Assembly: GCF_904846705.1 (NCBI RefSeq)
Contig: NZ_CAJHBS010000004.1
Coordinates: forward strand, 62,001 to 126,000
Direction of reading: 5' to 3'
DNA length: 64,000 nt
Origin: Psychrobacter sp. Pi2-52
GTDB taxonomy: Bacteria > Pseudomonadota > Gammaproteobacteria > Pseudomonadales > Moraxellaceae
The translations under genes were made by a program, and so were the position numbers. This document shows positions 36,320 through 44,624 of this stretch, one piece after another. Numbering within the stretch: position 1 is the first letter of the stretch; every line of letters starts with the position of its first letter. A model generated the notes under the pieces. It saw only the letters and a list, made by a program, of their open reading frames with translations, ran no database searches and had not been told where the DNA came from.

Positions 36320-37396
36320 ATGAAAACTGAAACTATGACATCCCAAGCGATAACCCCGATAACCCCGATGACCCAAGATAAAGACTCTCAACCGATGACT
36401 TTTCAAGATTTAATCTTAACTTTGCAAAATTATTGGGCCGATAAAGGCTGCGTTGTATTGCAGCCCTACGACATGGAAGTCGGTGCAGGTACTTTTCATA
36501 CCGCGACGTTTTTGCGCTCGTTAGGTCCTGAGCGCTGGAATGCGGCCTATGTACAGCCATCACGTCGTCCTACTGACGGGCGCTATGGTGATAACCCGAA
36601 CCGTTTGCAGCATTATTATCAGTTCCAGGTTGTACTAAAGCCAAACCCACCGAACATCCAAGAGCTGTATTTGGACTCACTACGAGCCATTGGTATTGAT
36701 CCATTGGTGCATGATGTGCGCTTTGTAGAAGACAACTGGGAATCGCCAACGCTTGGTGCGTGGGGACTTGGTTGGGAGATTTGGCTAAACGGTATGGAAG
36801 TCACGCAGTTCACGTACTTCCAGCAGGTCGGCGGTATTGAATGTTTCCCAGTCACTGGCGAAATCACTTATGGACTTGAGCGCTTGGCTATGTATGTACA
36901 GGGCGTCGATAGCGTTTATGATTTGGTCTGGGCAGATGGTGAGTTTGGCCGTGTCACATATGGCGATGTCTTTCATCAAAACGAAGTCGAGCAGTCTACC
37001 TACAACTTTGAGCACGCTGATGTGCCAATGATGGGTGAGATGTTTGACTTTTATGAGCAACAAGCCGACAAATTGGTCGATGCAGGATTGCCGTTACCAG
37101 CTTATGAGATGGTATTAAAAGCATCTCATGCCTTTAACTTGCTTGATGCACGCGGCGCTATTTCAGTGACTGAGCGTCAGCGTTTTATCCTACGTGTGCG
37201 TACACTTGCTCGTAAGGTTGCTTTTGGTTATGTCGAAGCTCGTGCCAAATTGGGCTTCCCATTGGCTGATGAAGAACATCGCCAAGCCGCACTTGATAAG
37301 TATTTGCCAAAAGAAGACGTGGCAGCAGACAGCTTAGCAGTAGACAACTCAGCAAAAAAAACTACTGACACTAATCAATCTACTAACGATAAATAG
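36320..37396 (+). CDS. glyQ: Glycine--tRNA ligase alpha subunit
   Basis: This is a 358-residue class II synthetase subunit that activates glycine and, with GlyS, charges tRNA-Gly. The conserved start of the family, [14 protein letters not shown], begins at residue 26 of this frame. The ATG at 36320 therefore gives a 25-residue Thr/Pro-rich extension, and the internal ATG at 36395 is an alternative start. Motifs [19 protein letters not shown] and [12 protein letters not shown] are normal. The C-terminal tail after about residue 325 is polar and variable. glyS follows after nine bases, in one operon. Confidence 0.96.
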   Translation: MKTETMTSQAITPITPMTQDKDSQPMTFQDLILTLQNYWADKGCVVLQPYDMEVGAGTFHTATFLRSLGPERWNAAYVQPSRRPTDGRYGDNPNRLQHYYQFQVVLKPNPPNIQELYLDSLRAIGIDPLVHDVRFVEDNWESPTLGAWGLGWEIWLNGMEVTQFTYFQQVGGIECFPVTGEITYGLERLAMYVQGVDSVYDLVWADGEFGRVTYGDVFHQNEVEQSTYNFEHADVPMMGEMFDFYEQQADKLVDAGLPLPAYEMVLKASHAFNLLDARGAISVTERQRFILRVRTLARKVAFGYVEARAKLGFPLADEEHRQAALDKYLPKEDVAADSLAVDNSAKKTTDTNQSTNDK

Positions 37397-37405
37397 GAGC
37401 ATCCC

Positions 37406-39499
37406 ATGAGTACTATTCTATTTGAACTGGGGTGTGAAGAGCTACCTCCAAAAAGCCTAAAACCATTACGTGATGCACTACAAACCAGTGTCACTGAGCA
37501 ATTGACGGCAGCAGATATTACCTTTGATAGTATCAAAGCCTTTGCTGCTCCGCGCCGTTTGGCAATTCAGATTCAAGGTATTAGCGATAAGCAGCCTGAT
37601 CGTACTGAGCAAAAACGCGGACCAGCGATTAAAGCGGCGTTCGATGCAGAGGGCAATCCAACACGTGCGGCCATGGGTTTTGCCAAAGGTTTGGGTATTG
37701 AAGCTAGCGAGCTTACGACGATTAATACCGATAAAGGTGACTATGTCGGTTTTGAGCAGACTATCCGTGGTCAAGCGACCACTGAGCTACTGCCTGCTAT
37801 TTTCCAGACCGCGCTAGATAATCTGCCGATTGCTAAGCGTATGCGCTCAGGCGCTAGCCGCAACGAGTTTGTACGTCCAGTACAGTGGGCAGTATTGATG
37901 CAGGATGATACTGTCATCGATGCCACTATCCAAGGTCATCAGACTGGTACGCAAACGCGTGGTCATCGCTTCCACAGCTCTGATTATCACAATATTGCTC
38001 ATGCTAATGATTATGAAGAGTTACTAAGTGGTCTAAAAGTAGTGGCAGATTTTGATAAGCGTCAAATGCTGATCAAAAACCAAGTCAAAGCATTGGCGGA
38101 TGAAGTCAATTCTGATGCCATCGTACCGCAGGATTTGTTGGACGAAGTCACCGCATTGGTCGATTTCCCAATTGCGCTACGCGCAAGCTTTGAAGCACGT
38201 TTTTTACAAGTACCGCAAGAAGCACTTATCTCAACTATGCAAGCGGATCAAAAGTATTTTTGCTTAACCGATAAGGCTGGCAAGCTACAGCCTTACTTTA
38301 TCTTTATTACCAATATTGAGTCAAAAGACCCGAACCAAATCATTGAAGGTAATGAAAAAGTTGTGCGTCCACGTTTGGCTGATGCAGAGTTTTTCTTTTT
38401 ACAAGATCAAAAGCAGCCGTTGTTTGCGCTCACAGAAAGCCTGAAAAATCGCGTGTTCCAAGACAAACTGGGTACGATTTGGGAGAAGTCTGAGCGTATT
38501 GCCAAGCTGGCAGCGTTCATTGCCACGTTGATGCAGCAGCAAGGCCACGATATCAATGTTGATGAAACCGTACGTGCGGGCATTTTATCTAAAGCAGATT
38601 TAGCCAGCTCGCTTGTCGGCGAATACCCTGAATTGCAAGGTATCGCAGGTACGTATTATGCGCGTCTAAATGATGAGCCTGAAGCGGTTGCTGCCAGTTT
38701 AGAAGAGCAGTATCTGCCGAAATTCAGTGGCGATGTGCTACCACAAACACCAATTGGCATTTGCTTAGCATTGGCTGATCGTTTGGATACATTGGTTGGG
38801 ATTTTTGCGATTGATCAAGCACCGACGGGTTCAAAGGATCCGTTTAGCTTACGTCGTTCTGCTATTGGTATCTTGCGTATTTTGATTGAAAAGCAGTTGC
38901 CGATTAATCTGGTAGCGCTCGTTGAGCAAGCGATTAAAGGCTATAGTGATGCTGAAGGTAGCAAGATTGCCAAAATGGGTGATACTTTTACCCAAGTCAT
39001 GGCATTCCTAAACTCGCGCTACCGTGCGATGTATACGGAGCAAGGCGTTAGCGTCGATACGATTCAAGCAGTGCAAGCGATTAACCCGCATATGCCGCTT
39101 GATTTTGATCAGCGTATCCGTGCAGTGCAAGCATTTAGCGAGCTGTCACAAGCGTCGATGTTGGCTGACTCAAACAAGCGTGTCGCTAATATATTGGCCA
39201 AGTCAGAAGTGAGCGTGGCTGATACAGTCGATGAAGCGCTACTGTCTGAATCTGCTGAGCAAAATTTATATGCGAATGTGAAGCAAGCACAGACAGTGGT
39301 ACAACCATTGCTTGAGCAAGCGGACTATACGCAAGTATTGCAAACGCTGGCTAGCTTAGATGAGCCGTTGACACAGTTCTTTGATCAAGTAATGGTCAAC
39401 AGTGAAGATGCTGCGCTTAAAAACAATCGCTTGGCATTGCTAAAGCAGGTTCGTGCCTTGTTCTTGACGGTAGCTGATATCAGTGAGCTACAGCTGTAA
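37406..39499 (+). CDS. glyS: Glycine--tRNA ligase beta subunit
   Basis: This 697-residue protein is close to the usual length. The family start ILFELGCEELPPKSLKPLRDAL, the middle AEFFFLQDQK and ADLASSLVGEYPELQGIAGTYYA, and DPFSLRRSAIGILRIL are all clear. The beta subunit recognises tRNA-Gly and carries the anticodon-binding domain near its C-terminus. An aggag ribosome site lies just before the ATG. The operon ends at the terminator downstream. Confidence 0.97.
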   Translation: MSTILFELGCEELPPKSLKPLRDALQTSVTEQLTAADITFDSIKAFAAPRRLAIQIQGISDKQPDRTEQKRGPAIKAAFDAEGNPTRAAMGFAKGLGIEASELTTINTDKGDYVGFEQTIRGQATTELLPAIFQTALDNLPIAKRMRSGASRNEFVRPVQWAVLMQDDTVIDATIQGHQTGTQTRGHRFHSSDYHNIAHANDYEELLSGLKVVADFDKRQMLIKNQVKALADEVNSDAIVPQDLLDEVTALVDFPIALRASFEARFLQVPQEALISTMQADQKYFCLTDKAGKLQPYFIFITNIESKDPNQIIEGNEKVVRPRLADAEFFFLQDQKQPLFALTESLKNRVFQDKLGTIWEKSERIAKLAAFIATLMQQQGHDINVDETVRAGILSKADLASSLVGEYPELQGIAGTYYARLNDEPEAVAASLEEQYLPKFSGDVLPQTPIGICLALADRLDTLVGIFAIDQAPTGSKDPFSLRRSAIGILRILIEKQLPINLVALVEQAIKGYSDAEGSKIAKMGDTFTQVMAFLNSRYRAMYTEQGVSVDTIQAVQAINPHMPLDFDQRIRAVQAFSELSQASMLADSNKRVANILAKSEVSVADTVDEALLSESAEQNLYANVKQAQTVVQPLLEQADYTQVLQTLASLDEPLTQFFDQVMVNSEDAALKNNRLALLKQVRALFLTVADISELQL

Positions 39500-39563
39500 C
39501 CCTGCTAAAACCTGATAGTTACTTTAACCTGATTGTTGTTTTAAATTGACTATTACTTCTGAT

Positions 39564-39595
39564 AAAAAACCTGGCTTATCATGGCCAGGTTTTTT
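39564..39595 (+). terminator. Terminator after glyS
   Basis: The hairpin aaaaacctggc / gccaggttttt is followed by T residues. Confidence 0.92.
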
Positions 39596-39795
39596 GTTAT
39601 GCAGTTGACTGGTTTACTCATACAGTTATCCGTTAGATATAACCAGTCAATTAGTGCAATCAGCAATTAAACGGTAAAAGCATTGTATTATCGCTATTAT
39701 TGACGGTAAAATTTATGCTATCAAAACGTATTAAATAATTTATTTAGTAGATTTCATTATTTCTCACGTTTACCCGTAATCGAAGGAGCACTGCC

Positions 39796-40086
39796 GTGTT
39801 TGCTGTTATTATCGTCATCCTTATTATTTGGGCTTCAATGTGGGCTTTTTATAAGTTTATGTACCCGCGTGCACCTAAAAGCATGATGCCAAAAGAAGGG
39901 GATGTGACCACTCCGCGTCAGTGTAATTTCTGTGGCAACAGCTTGGCTGAATATCGCGGCGTACTCGAAACCAAACCAAGCACAGTTACCGATGGCAATG
40001 TTGAAGCGAACCAAGAATTGTTCTTTTGCAATTATGAACATCAGGCAGACTTTCATGCAGGCAAGACCTACACGCCTTATGCATAA
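39796..40086 (+). CDS. Membrane-anchored CxxC protein of unknown function, GTG start
   Basis: This is a 96-residue protein. The GTG at 39796 is seven bases after aggag. An N-terminal hydrophobic helix (residues 2-20) is followed by a cytoplasmic-type domain with RQCNFCGNSLAEYRG and later LFFCNYEHQADFHAG. The cysteines and histidines could form a zinc ribbon. I do not recognise the family, and genes around it give no hint. Confidence 0.75.
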   Translation: MFAVIIVILIIWASMWAFYKFMYPRAPKSMMPKEGDVTTPRQCNFCGNSLAEYRGVLETKPSTVTDGNVEANQELFFCNYEHQADFHAGKTYTPYA

Positions 40087-40099
40087 ATAAATGATTGAC

Positions 40100-40133
40100 C
40101 AAAAAAAGCGCCTAACTTTATTAACTAGGCGCT
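40100..40133 (-). terminator. Terminator after zapA
   Basis: On the minus strand the hairpin agcgccta / taggcgct is followed by seven T. It lies in the 73-base gap between converging genes and may also serve the plus-strand gene weakly. Confidence 0.85.
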
Positions 40134-40159
40134 TATATGTTTAATACAATACGATGCAT

Positions 40160-40621
40160 CTACAGAATAGAATGAGCATCCTTCATAATTTTATTGAGCA
40201 ATGCCTCAGACTGTTTGTCTTTCTGCAAGCGATCTTCATCACTTCTTTGATTGGCATGGATTTTTTCATATAGGTTCAAGCAGCACAGTACCAGTATGCT
40301 TTCTTGGCTGAGGCTTGGCGCATCTCTTTTTAGATCGAGCGCGTAGTTGTTGATATACGAAACCGCTGACAGTAGCTCTTCTTGCTCATGTACTGGACAA
40401 AAGATTGGATAAGTAACCCCAGCAATCGCGATATCAACTTTTTTGATTTGTGGTTCTGGCGCTTTAGGTGTTTTGGTATTAGATTGTGCCATGGCGCTTG
40501 ATATATTTGATGCTGCTGGTGTCGTTTTTTGCGCTGGTACTGTCGCACTTGTTACTGGTGCACTTGGCGCTTGAGTATTTTTTGGTTGTTTTTCTATCGA
40601 TTTGCTTTGGTCATCGGTCAT
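40160..40621 (-). CDS. zapA: Cell division protein ZapA with long N-terminal extension
   Basis: This is a 153-residue protein. Residues from about 58 on match ZapA (VDIAIAGVTYPIFCPVHEQEELLSAVSYINNYALDLKRDA, then LCCLNLYEKIHANQ), which cross-links FtsZ filaments. The first 57 residues are Ala/Thr/Ser/Pro/Gln-rich and probably disordered, unlike the usual ZapA of about 100 residues. A coiled-coil gene lies 108 bases upstream on the same strand, and the UPF0149 gene is divergent beyond it, the conserved gammaproteobacterial order. Confidence 0.9.
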   Translation of the reverse strand: MTDDQSKSIEKQPKNTQAPSAPVTSATVPAQKTTPAASNISSAMAQSNTKTPKAPEPQIKKVDIAIAGVTYPIFCPVHEQEELLSAVSYINNYALDLKRDAPSLSQESILVLCCLNLYEKIHANQRSDEDRLQKDKQSEALLNKIMKDAHSIL

Positions 40622-40729
40622 GATAAATCCTACAATGTCTGGTCAGTGAAATGAGTGATATCAGATTTTACAAATAGCATTGGGCAGTTGAATAAACAGT
40701 ACGTCTTTGCTATCTGCTACAAGAATGCG

Positions 40730-41170
40730 TTAGCCTTCTGCTTGATCGATACGAGTTAGGCGTTGTAATACGACTTGCGTACGCTCGGCTGCCAATTGGT
40801 TCTTCTTTTGCAGCTCACTGTTTTGTTGTTTGATATCGCTATACTGCTGCTTTAGCTCATTATTGTGTTGTTGCAGCTCGCTGTTTTGTTGTTGTAATTG
40901 GCTGATCTGTTTTTGCAGTTTGTCTTGTTCTTCACCGATCATATGGTGCGCTTCTGCAAGACTCTGATAGCGCTTGTCGAGATCGTTCAGTTGTTTTTTG
41001 GCACCGTCACGTTCGTTATGACTGTTATCCAGTTTAGTTTTTAGAGCGGCAAATTCTTTTGAATCAGTAACAGGGTGTTGTTTTAAGCTGCTAAGTTCAG
41101 CACTGACAAGCTGATACTGTTTTTTGATGTCGAGTACCATTTTTTCTAATATTCTAAGTTGATCATACAT
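40730..41170 (-). CDS. Coiled-coil protein next to ZapA (ZapB/TIGR02449-like position)
   Basis: This 146-residue protein is almost entirely coiled coil. A Gln/Asn-rich heptad stretch (QISQLQQQNSELQQHNNELK and similar) fills residues about 85-125, and the N-terminus YDQLRILEKMVLDIKKQYQ is also helical. In related genomes a short coiled-coil protein (TIGR02449, ZapB-like) occupies this position before zapA. The present protein is about twice that length. A role as a ZapA partner at the division site is inferred from position and structure only. Confidence 0.72.
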   Translation of the reverse strand: MYDQLRILEKMVLDIKKQYQLVSAELSSLKQHPVTDSKEFAALKTKLDNSHNERDGAKKQLNDLDKRYQSLAEAHHMIGEEQDKLQKQISQLQQQNSELQQHNNELKQQYSDIKQQNSELQKKNQLAAERTQVVLQRLTRIDQAEG

Positions 41171-41382
41171 AGTCAGTTTTTATCCTTAACAAGTAAGCGT
41201 GAATGAATTTTGTTCGCTGCATTTAATAATGCCATAGGTGACCGCATAATATCTATATCAACAAAGTAATTACAAGCATCAGGCTTTGTCTTTTCACTTT
41301 TATTTATCGATGATTTGTTCATGACATTTTATCGCGACTATTTTTATTTTATAAGCAGTAATCAATTACTAGGACATCTATT

Positions 41383-42036
41383 ATGAATGATAATATCTCT
41401 GGCTGGAATACTTGGCTGACCGCGTTTGATGATTGGACTGACGTGTCTATCAGCGAAGTGCATGGCATGATGACAGGGCTTATGACGGCTTGTAATGCAC
41501 CTGATGAAGCAACTTGGGCTAAGGTGTTTGAGGAGCTTAGCTTTGCTCCATTACCGGAGCCTGCATTGACCTTGCTGACAGAAGAAGCGGAAGACATCGT
41601 TTTTCAGCTAAAAGACAAAGATGATGCCTACGCGTATATGCCGCTCATCCCAGATGATGAACATGATTTATACGAGCGCGTGATGGCGTTGAAACAGTGG
41701 GCAAACGGTTTTATGACCGGTTTTGGTATTACTGATTGTGGTTTGACCAGTGAAGAAAACGAGATGCTATCTGATTTGGCTAAGATTGGCGCAATTCGTC
41801 TCGAAGATGATGAAGATTTTGAAGGTGGCGAAGAGTCTTATCTTTATATCTATGAATTTGCTCGTATGGTACCCGTAAGCTTTGCTACGCGTAAGCGTAA
41901 GGCTGTCAAAGATATCGCGCTCATCGCTGGTTTGTCTATCGATGCCAAAACAACCAAAGAGCTACAGGCAGAAGGTAAGTTACCAAAACCAATGCCGCCA
42001 GTGGTTGATGTGATGAATCATAACAATCCATCATAA
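41383..42036 (+). CDS. UPF0149 family protein (YgfB/YecA-like)
   Basis: This is a 217-residue acidic protein with the UPF0149 patterns SISEVHGMMTGLMTACN, then LKQWANGFMTGFG, then EESYLYIYEFARMVPVSFATR. Its divergent position to the coiled-coil and zapA genes is the conserved ygfB neighbourhood. In Pseudomonas aeruginosa YgfB influences alpA and ampDh3 expression; no function is proven here. It ends 48 bases before argE, so co-transcription is possible. An aggacat ribosome site precedes the ATG. Confidence 0.9.
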   Translation: MNDNISGWNTWLTAFDDWTDVSISEVHGMMTGLMTACNAPDEATWAKVFEELSFAPLPEPALTLLTEEAEDIVFQLKDKDDAYAYMPLIPDDEHDLYERVMALKQWANGFMTGFGITDCGLTSEENEMLSDLAKIGAIRLEDDEDFEGGEESYLYIYEFARMVPVSFATRKRKAVKDIALIAGLSIDAKTTKELQAEGKLPKPMPPVVDVMNHNNPS

Positions 42037-42084
42037 GGCAGCTCTGACACATCATAGTTCTGAAAATTGTAGTAAGGATATTTT

Positions 42085-43365
42085 ATGATCCAAAATAACA
42101 GTAGTAATAGCGACAACGTCAGTAATAGCGATAACGTTAGCAGTAGCAGCGATGTCCAACTGAAAAGTATCGAGCATCCTACTCAAAGTCTCGATTGGCT
42201 AACACGTCTCATCGCCTTTGACACGGTTAGTCGTCATTCTAATTTGGCTTTGATTAATGATGTAAAGTCGTACTGTGAACAGTTAGGTTTGACGGTAGAT
42301 TTGACTTTTAACGAGGCTAAAACCAAAGCCAATTTGTTTGTGACTGTACCGGCTGGCGAGAACGCTGATATTACTAATAACGGTCTGGTCTTATCAGGCC
42401 ATACCGACGTTGTACCTGTCGATGGACAAGCGTGGTCTTCAGAGCCATTTACCGCGACGATACGGGGTGATAAGCTATATGGTCGCGGTGCGTGTGATAT
42501 GAAGGGCTTTATCGCTTGTGCGCTTACGGTATTGCCGCAAGCCGTGCAGTTATCGAACAGCGGTCAGCTACGTCGTCCGTTGCATTTGGCATTGTCGTTC
42601 GATGAAGAGGTTGGTTGTTTGGGTGCGCCATTGATTTTGGCAGACCTAAAAGCACGCGGCATCACGCCTGATTACTGTATCGTTGGTGAGCCCACTAACA
42701 TGGCTATGGTAGTTGCACATAAAGGCATCGCGGTTTATCGTTGCCGTGTACATGGCAAGTCGGCGCATTCGTCATTGATTGCACAAGGTGTCAATGCTAT
42801 TAGCTATGCCAGCAGATTGGTTGGCTATGTAGATACGCTTGCTGAAGAGTTGAGCGCTCGTGATGATAACGATGCGTTATTTACGGTGCCATATTCGACA
42901 TTGTCAGTAGGTACCATCCATGGTGGTACAGCGACCAATATCGTACCCAACCTATGCGAGTTTACTTTTGACTATCGTAACCTGCCGCACATGACGCAAG
43001 ACGATATACTAGCGCCCATTCGAGCCAAAGTCGCTGAGCTAAATGCCCAAATGCAAGCACGCGCGCCAGAGACTGGTATTGAGCTCATGCAAGAAGAAAG
43101 CGTTCCCGCCATGATTGATAATGATAGTGCCGAGTTACAATTGTTAATCGCTGCGCTGACAGGAGATGATGAGCGTCATAAAGTGGCTTACGCGACTGAA
43201 GGCGGTCAGTTTACCAATGCAGGTATCCCAACGATTATCTGTGGCCCTGGTAGTATTGAGCAGGCGCACAAAGCGGATGAGTATGTGGAGCTTAGTGAAA
43301 TTGAACGCTGTGATGTGTTTTTAAAGAAGCTATTAGATAGCTGTACGACTCAGCCGTCCATGTAA
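42085..43365 (+). CDS. argE: Acetylornithine deacetylase
   Basis: This is a 426-residue M20-family enzyme that converts N-acetylornithine to ornithine in arginine synthesis. The metal-binding motifs SGHTDVVPVDGQ, then YGRGACDMKGF, then DEEVGCLGAP, and EGGQFTNAG near the C-terminus are intact. The first 30 residues are a Ser/Asn/Asp repeat (three imperfect SNSDNV units) without counterpart in the usual enzyme. The core starts near residue 36 (SLDWLTRLIAFDTVSR). A good aaggat ribosome site supports the ATG at 42085. Confidence 0.93.
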   Translation: MIQNNSSNSDNVSNSDNVSSSSDVQLKSIEHPTQSLDWLTRLIAFDTVSRHSNLALINDVKSYCEQLGLTVDLTFNEAKTKANLFVTVPAGENADITNNGLVLSGHTDVVPVDGQAWSSEPFTATIRGDKLYGRGACDMKGFIACALTVLPQAVQLSNSGQLRRPLHLALSFDEEVGCLGAPLILADLKARGITPDYCIVGEPTNMAMVVAHKGIAVYRCRVHGKSAHSSLIAQGVNAISYASRLVGYVDTLAEELSARDDNDALFTVPYSTLSVGTIHGGTATNIVPNLCEFTFDYRNLPHMTQDDILAPIRAKVAELNAQMQARAPETGIELMQEESVPAMIDNDSAELQLLIAALTGDDERHKVAYATEGGQFTNAGIPTIICGPGSIEQAHKADEYVELSEIERCDVFLKKLLDSCTTQPSM

Positions 43366-43440
43366 TCGTAATTATTCAGAAGAAGGCATGTCGTTTCTTT
43401 AATGATTTCTGCGAGAATTTTTGATATATAGGTATAAATG

Positions 43441-43470
43441 ACACCGTCTTAATGGCGGTGTTTATTTTTT
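43441..43470 (+). terminator. Terminator after argE
   Basis: The stem acaccgtc / ggcggtgt (one G-U pair) is followed by ttatttttt. Confidence 0.85.
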
Positions 43471-43540
43471 AGTCGCGTATTTAAGTCGTATAGCCTTTCG
43501 TATTAGAACCATTTACACATGACAAAGTAGGGGTGGGTTG

Positions 43541-44305
43541 ATGTCTTGGCATCTGTTTGCAGTGTTTTTCGCAAGTACGTTTTTTATCTCGGCGACCCCT
43601 GGTCCTAATATGCTGCTGGCGTTTCAGTATGGGATGAACTATGGGGTAAAGCGTACGCTATGGACGCTGGCAGGATTAAGCCTTGGTTTATTCATCCTAT
43701 TGCTGTCAACCTTGCTAGGGCTAGACGTTATCAGTCGTCAATCGCCTTGGGCTTTAGAAGTAATCAAAACAGTAGGTGCGCTATATCTCATTTATCTGGG
43801 TATTCAGTCATGGCGCGATGCTGGTGAGGGCAGCTTGATGAGTGATGCCAAAGAAATGGGCGAGGAGGTCGCGACCGATTATCCGACTACTCTGCCATTT
43901 ATGACTGATGAGAAAACACCGCAGCCGCGCTCACTATCGAGTGCAGCAGTTAAGTTGTCACCAAACAATATGACCTTATTTCGTACCGGCGTTTGGGTGT
44001 CACTGTCTAACCCAAAAGCTATATTATTCTTCGCTGCTTTTTTCCCCAAGTTTATCAATTTTACGGCGCCCCTTTGGCCGCAGTATATAATGCTGACTTT
44101 TGGCTTGTTTTTAAGCGAAACCATTTGGCAGATCATCTATACGCTTGGCGGAAAGCAATTGGCTGGCTGGCTTGATGTTGGTGATCGTCTGGCTTGGCTT
44201 AATCGCGCTTGCGGGGTGATATTTATCTTAATTGCCGCGGCTTTGTTGGTTGAGGTTATCGGGGGGGGGTATTATAAAAGCATGTTTATCTCAAAGTTAA
44301 TTTAA
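43541..44305 (+). CDS. LysE/RhtB-family amino-acid exporter
   Basis: This is a 254-residue inner-membrane protein with about six hydrophobic helices. The family motif FFISATPGPNMLLAFQYGMNYG is at the N-terminus and WVSLSNPKAILFFAAFFPKF in the middle. A hydrophilic loop of about 55 residues (after SWRDAGEG) is longer than usual. The ATG at 43541 is preferred over the TTG one codon earlier. Near the 3' end a run of nine G (44261-44269) encodes Gly-Gly-Gly, and changes in its length would alter the last ten residues. Specificity is unknown. Confidence 0.88.
   Translation: MSWHLFAVFFASTFFISATPGPNMLLAFQYGMNYGVKRTLWTLAGLSLGLFILLLSTLLGLDVISRQSPWALEVIKTVGALYLIYLGIQSWRDAGEGSLMSDAKEMGEEVATDYPTTLPFMTDEKTPQPRSLSSAAVKLSPNNMTLFRTGVWVSLSNPKAILFFAAFFPKFINFTAPLWPQYIMLTFGLFLSETIWQIIYTLGGKQLAGWLDVGDRLAWLNRACGVIFILIAAALLVEVIGGGYYKSMFISKLI
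44261..44269 (+). repeat. Homopolymeric nine-G tract near the exporter 3' end
   Basis: Nine consecutive G form codons for three glycines close to the C-terminus of the LysE-type exporter. Gain or loss of a G would change the tail and shift the stop codon. Such tracts are known slippage sites. Confidence 0.95.
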
Positions 44306-44365
44306 ACAATTGTTCAATTCATCTAAAAGCTTTATAATCTACTATTTTTCTGAAATCTTACCAAG

Positions 44366-44511
44366 TATAGTCAATTCTAAATAAAACAGATACATTATAT
44401 TTTAACGCAAGACTGGTATATGTTTGTCTGGCGTGCTGTGCCTACGTAGACAGAGGCTACAACAAATATAAGCCAGTCCCGCTGTACTATTTTTATATTG
44501 AACTCACTATA
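44366..44511. mobile_element. MITE-like inverted-repeat element, 146 bp
   Basis: The ends are inverted repeats: left TATAGTCAATTC... and right, reverse complemented, TATAGTGAGTTCAATATAA. An inner inverted repeat (44411-44427 with 44462-44478, 14 of 17 pairs) makes almost the whole element one imperfect palindrome with a ctacgtag centre. It encodes no protein and lies between two genes. The right end matches the left end of a second element at 58661 at 18 of 19 bases. The remainder of the 44306-44624 gap is featureless. Confidence 0.72.
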
Positions 44512-44624
44512 CCTTTAAAAATTAACCGATCCGTTACCACTGATGCCCATACCACTAATGATTGTGCCAGTCATTTTAGAGGGTTCAAAAGGCCTTCGTC
44601 ACTTCAATTTTATTGCGACTTAAT

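Noticed and set aside
40087-40159. 6S RNA gene downstream of zapA
   Set aside because: It is common there in other gammaproteobacteria, but only 73 bases separate zapA from the convergent gene, and these hold a terminator.
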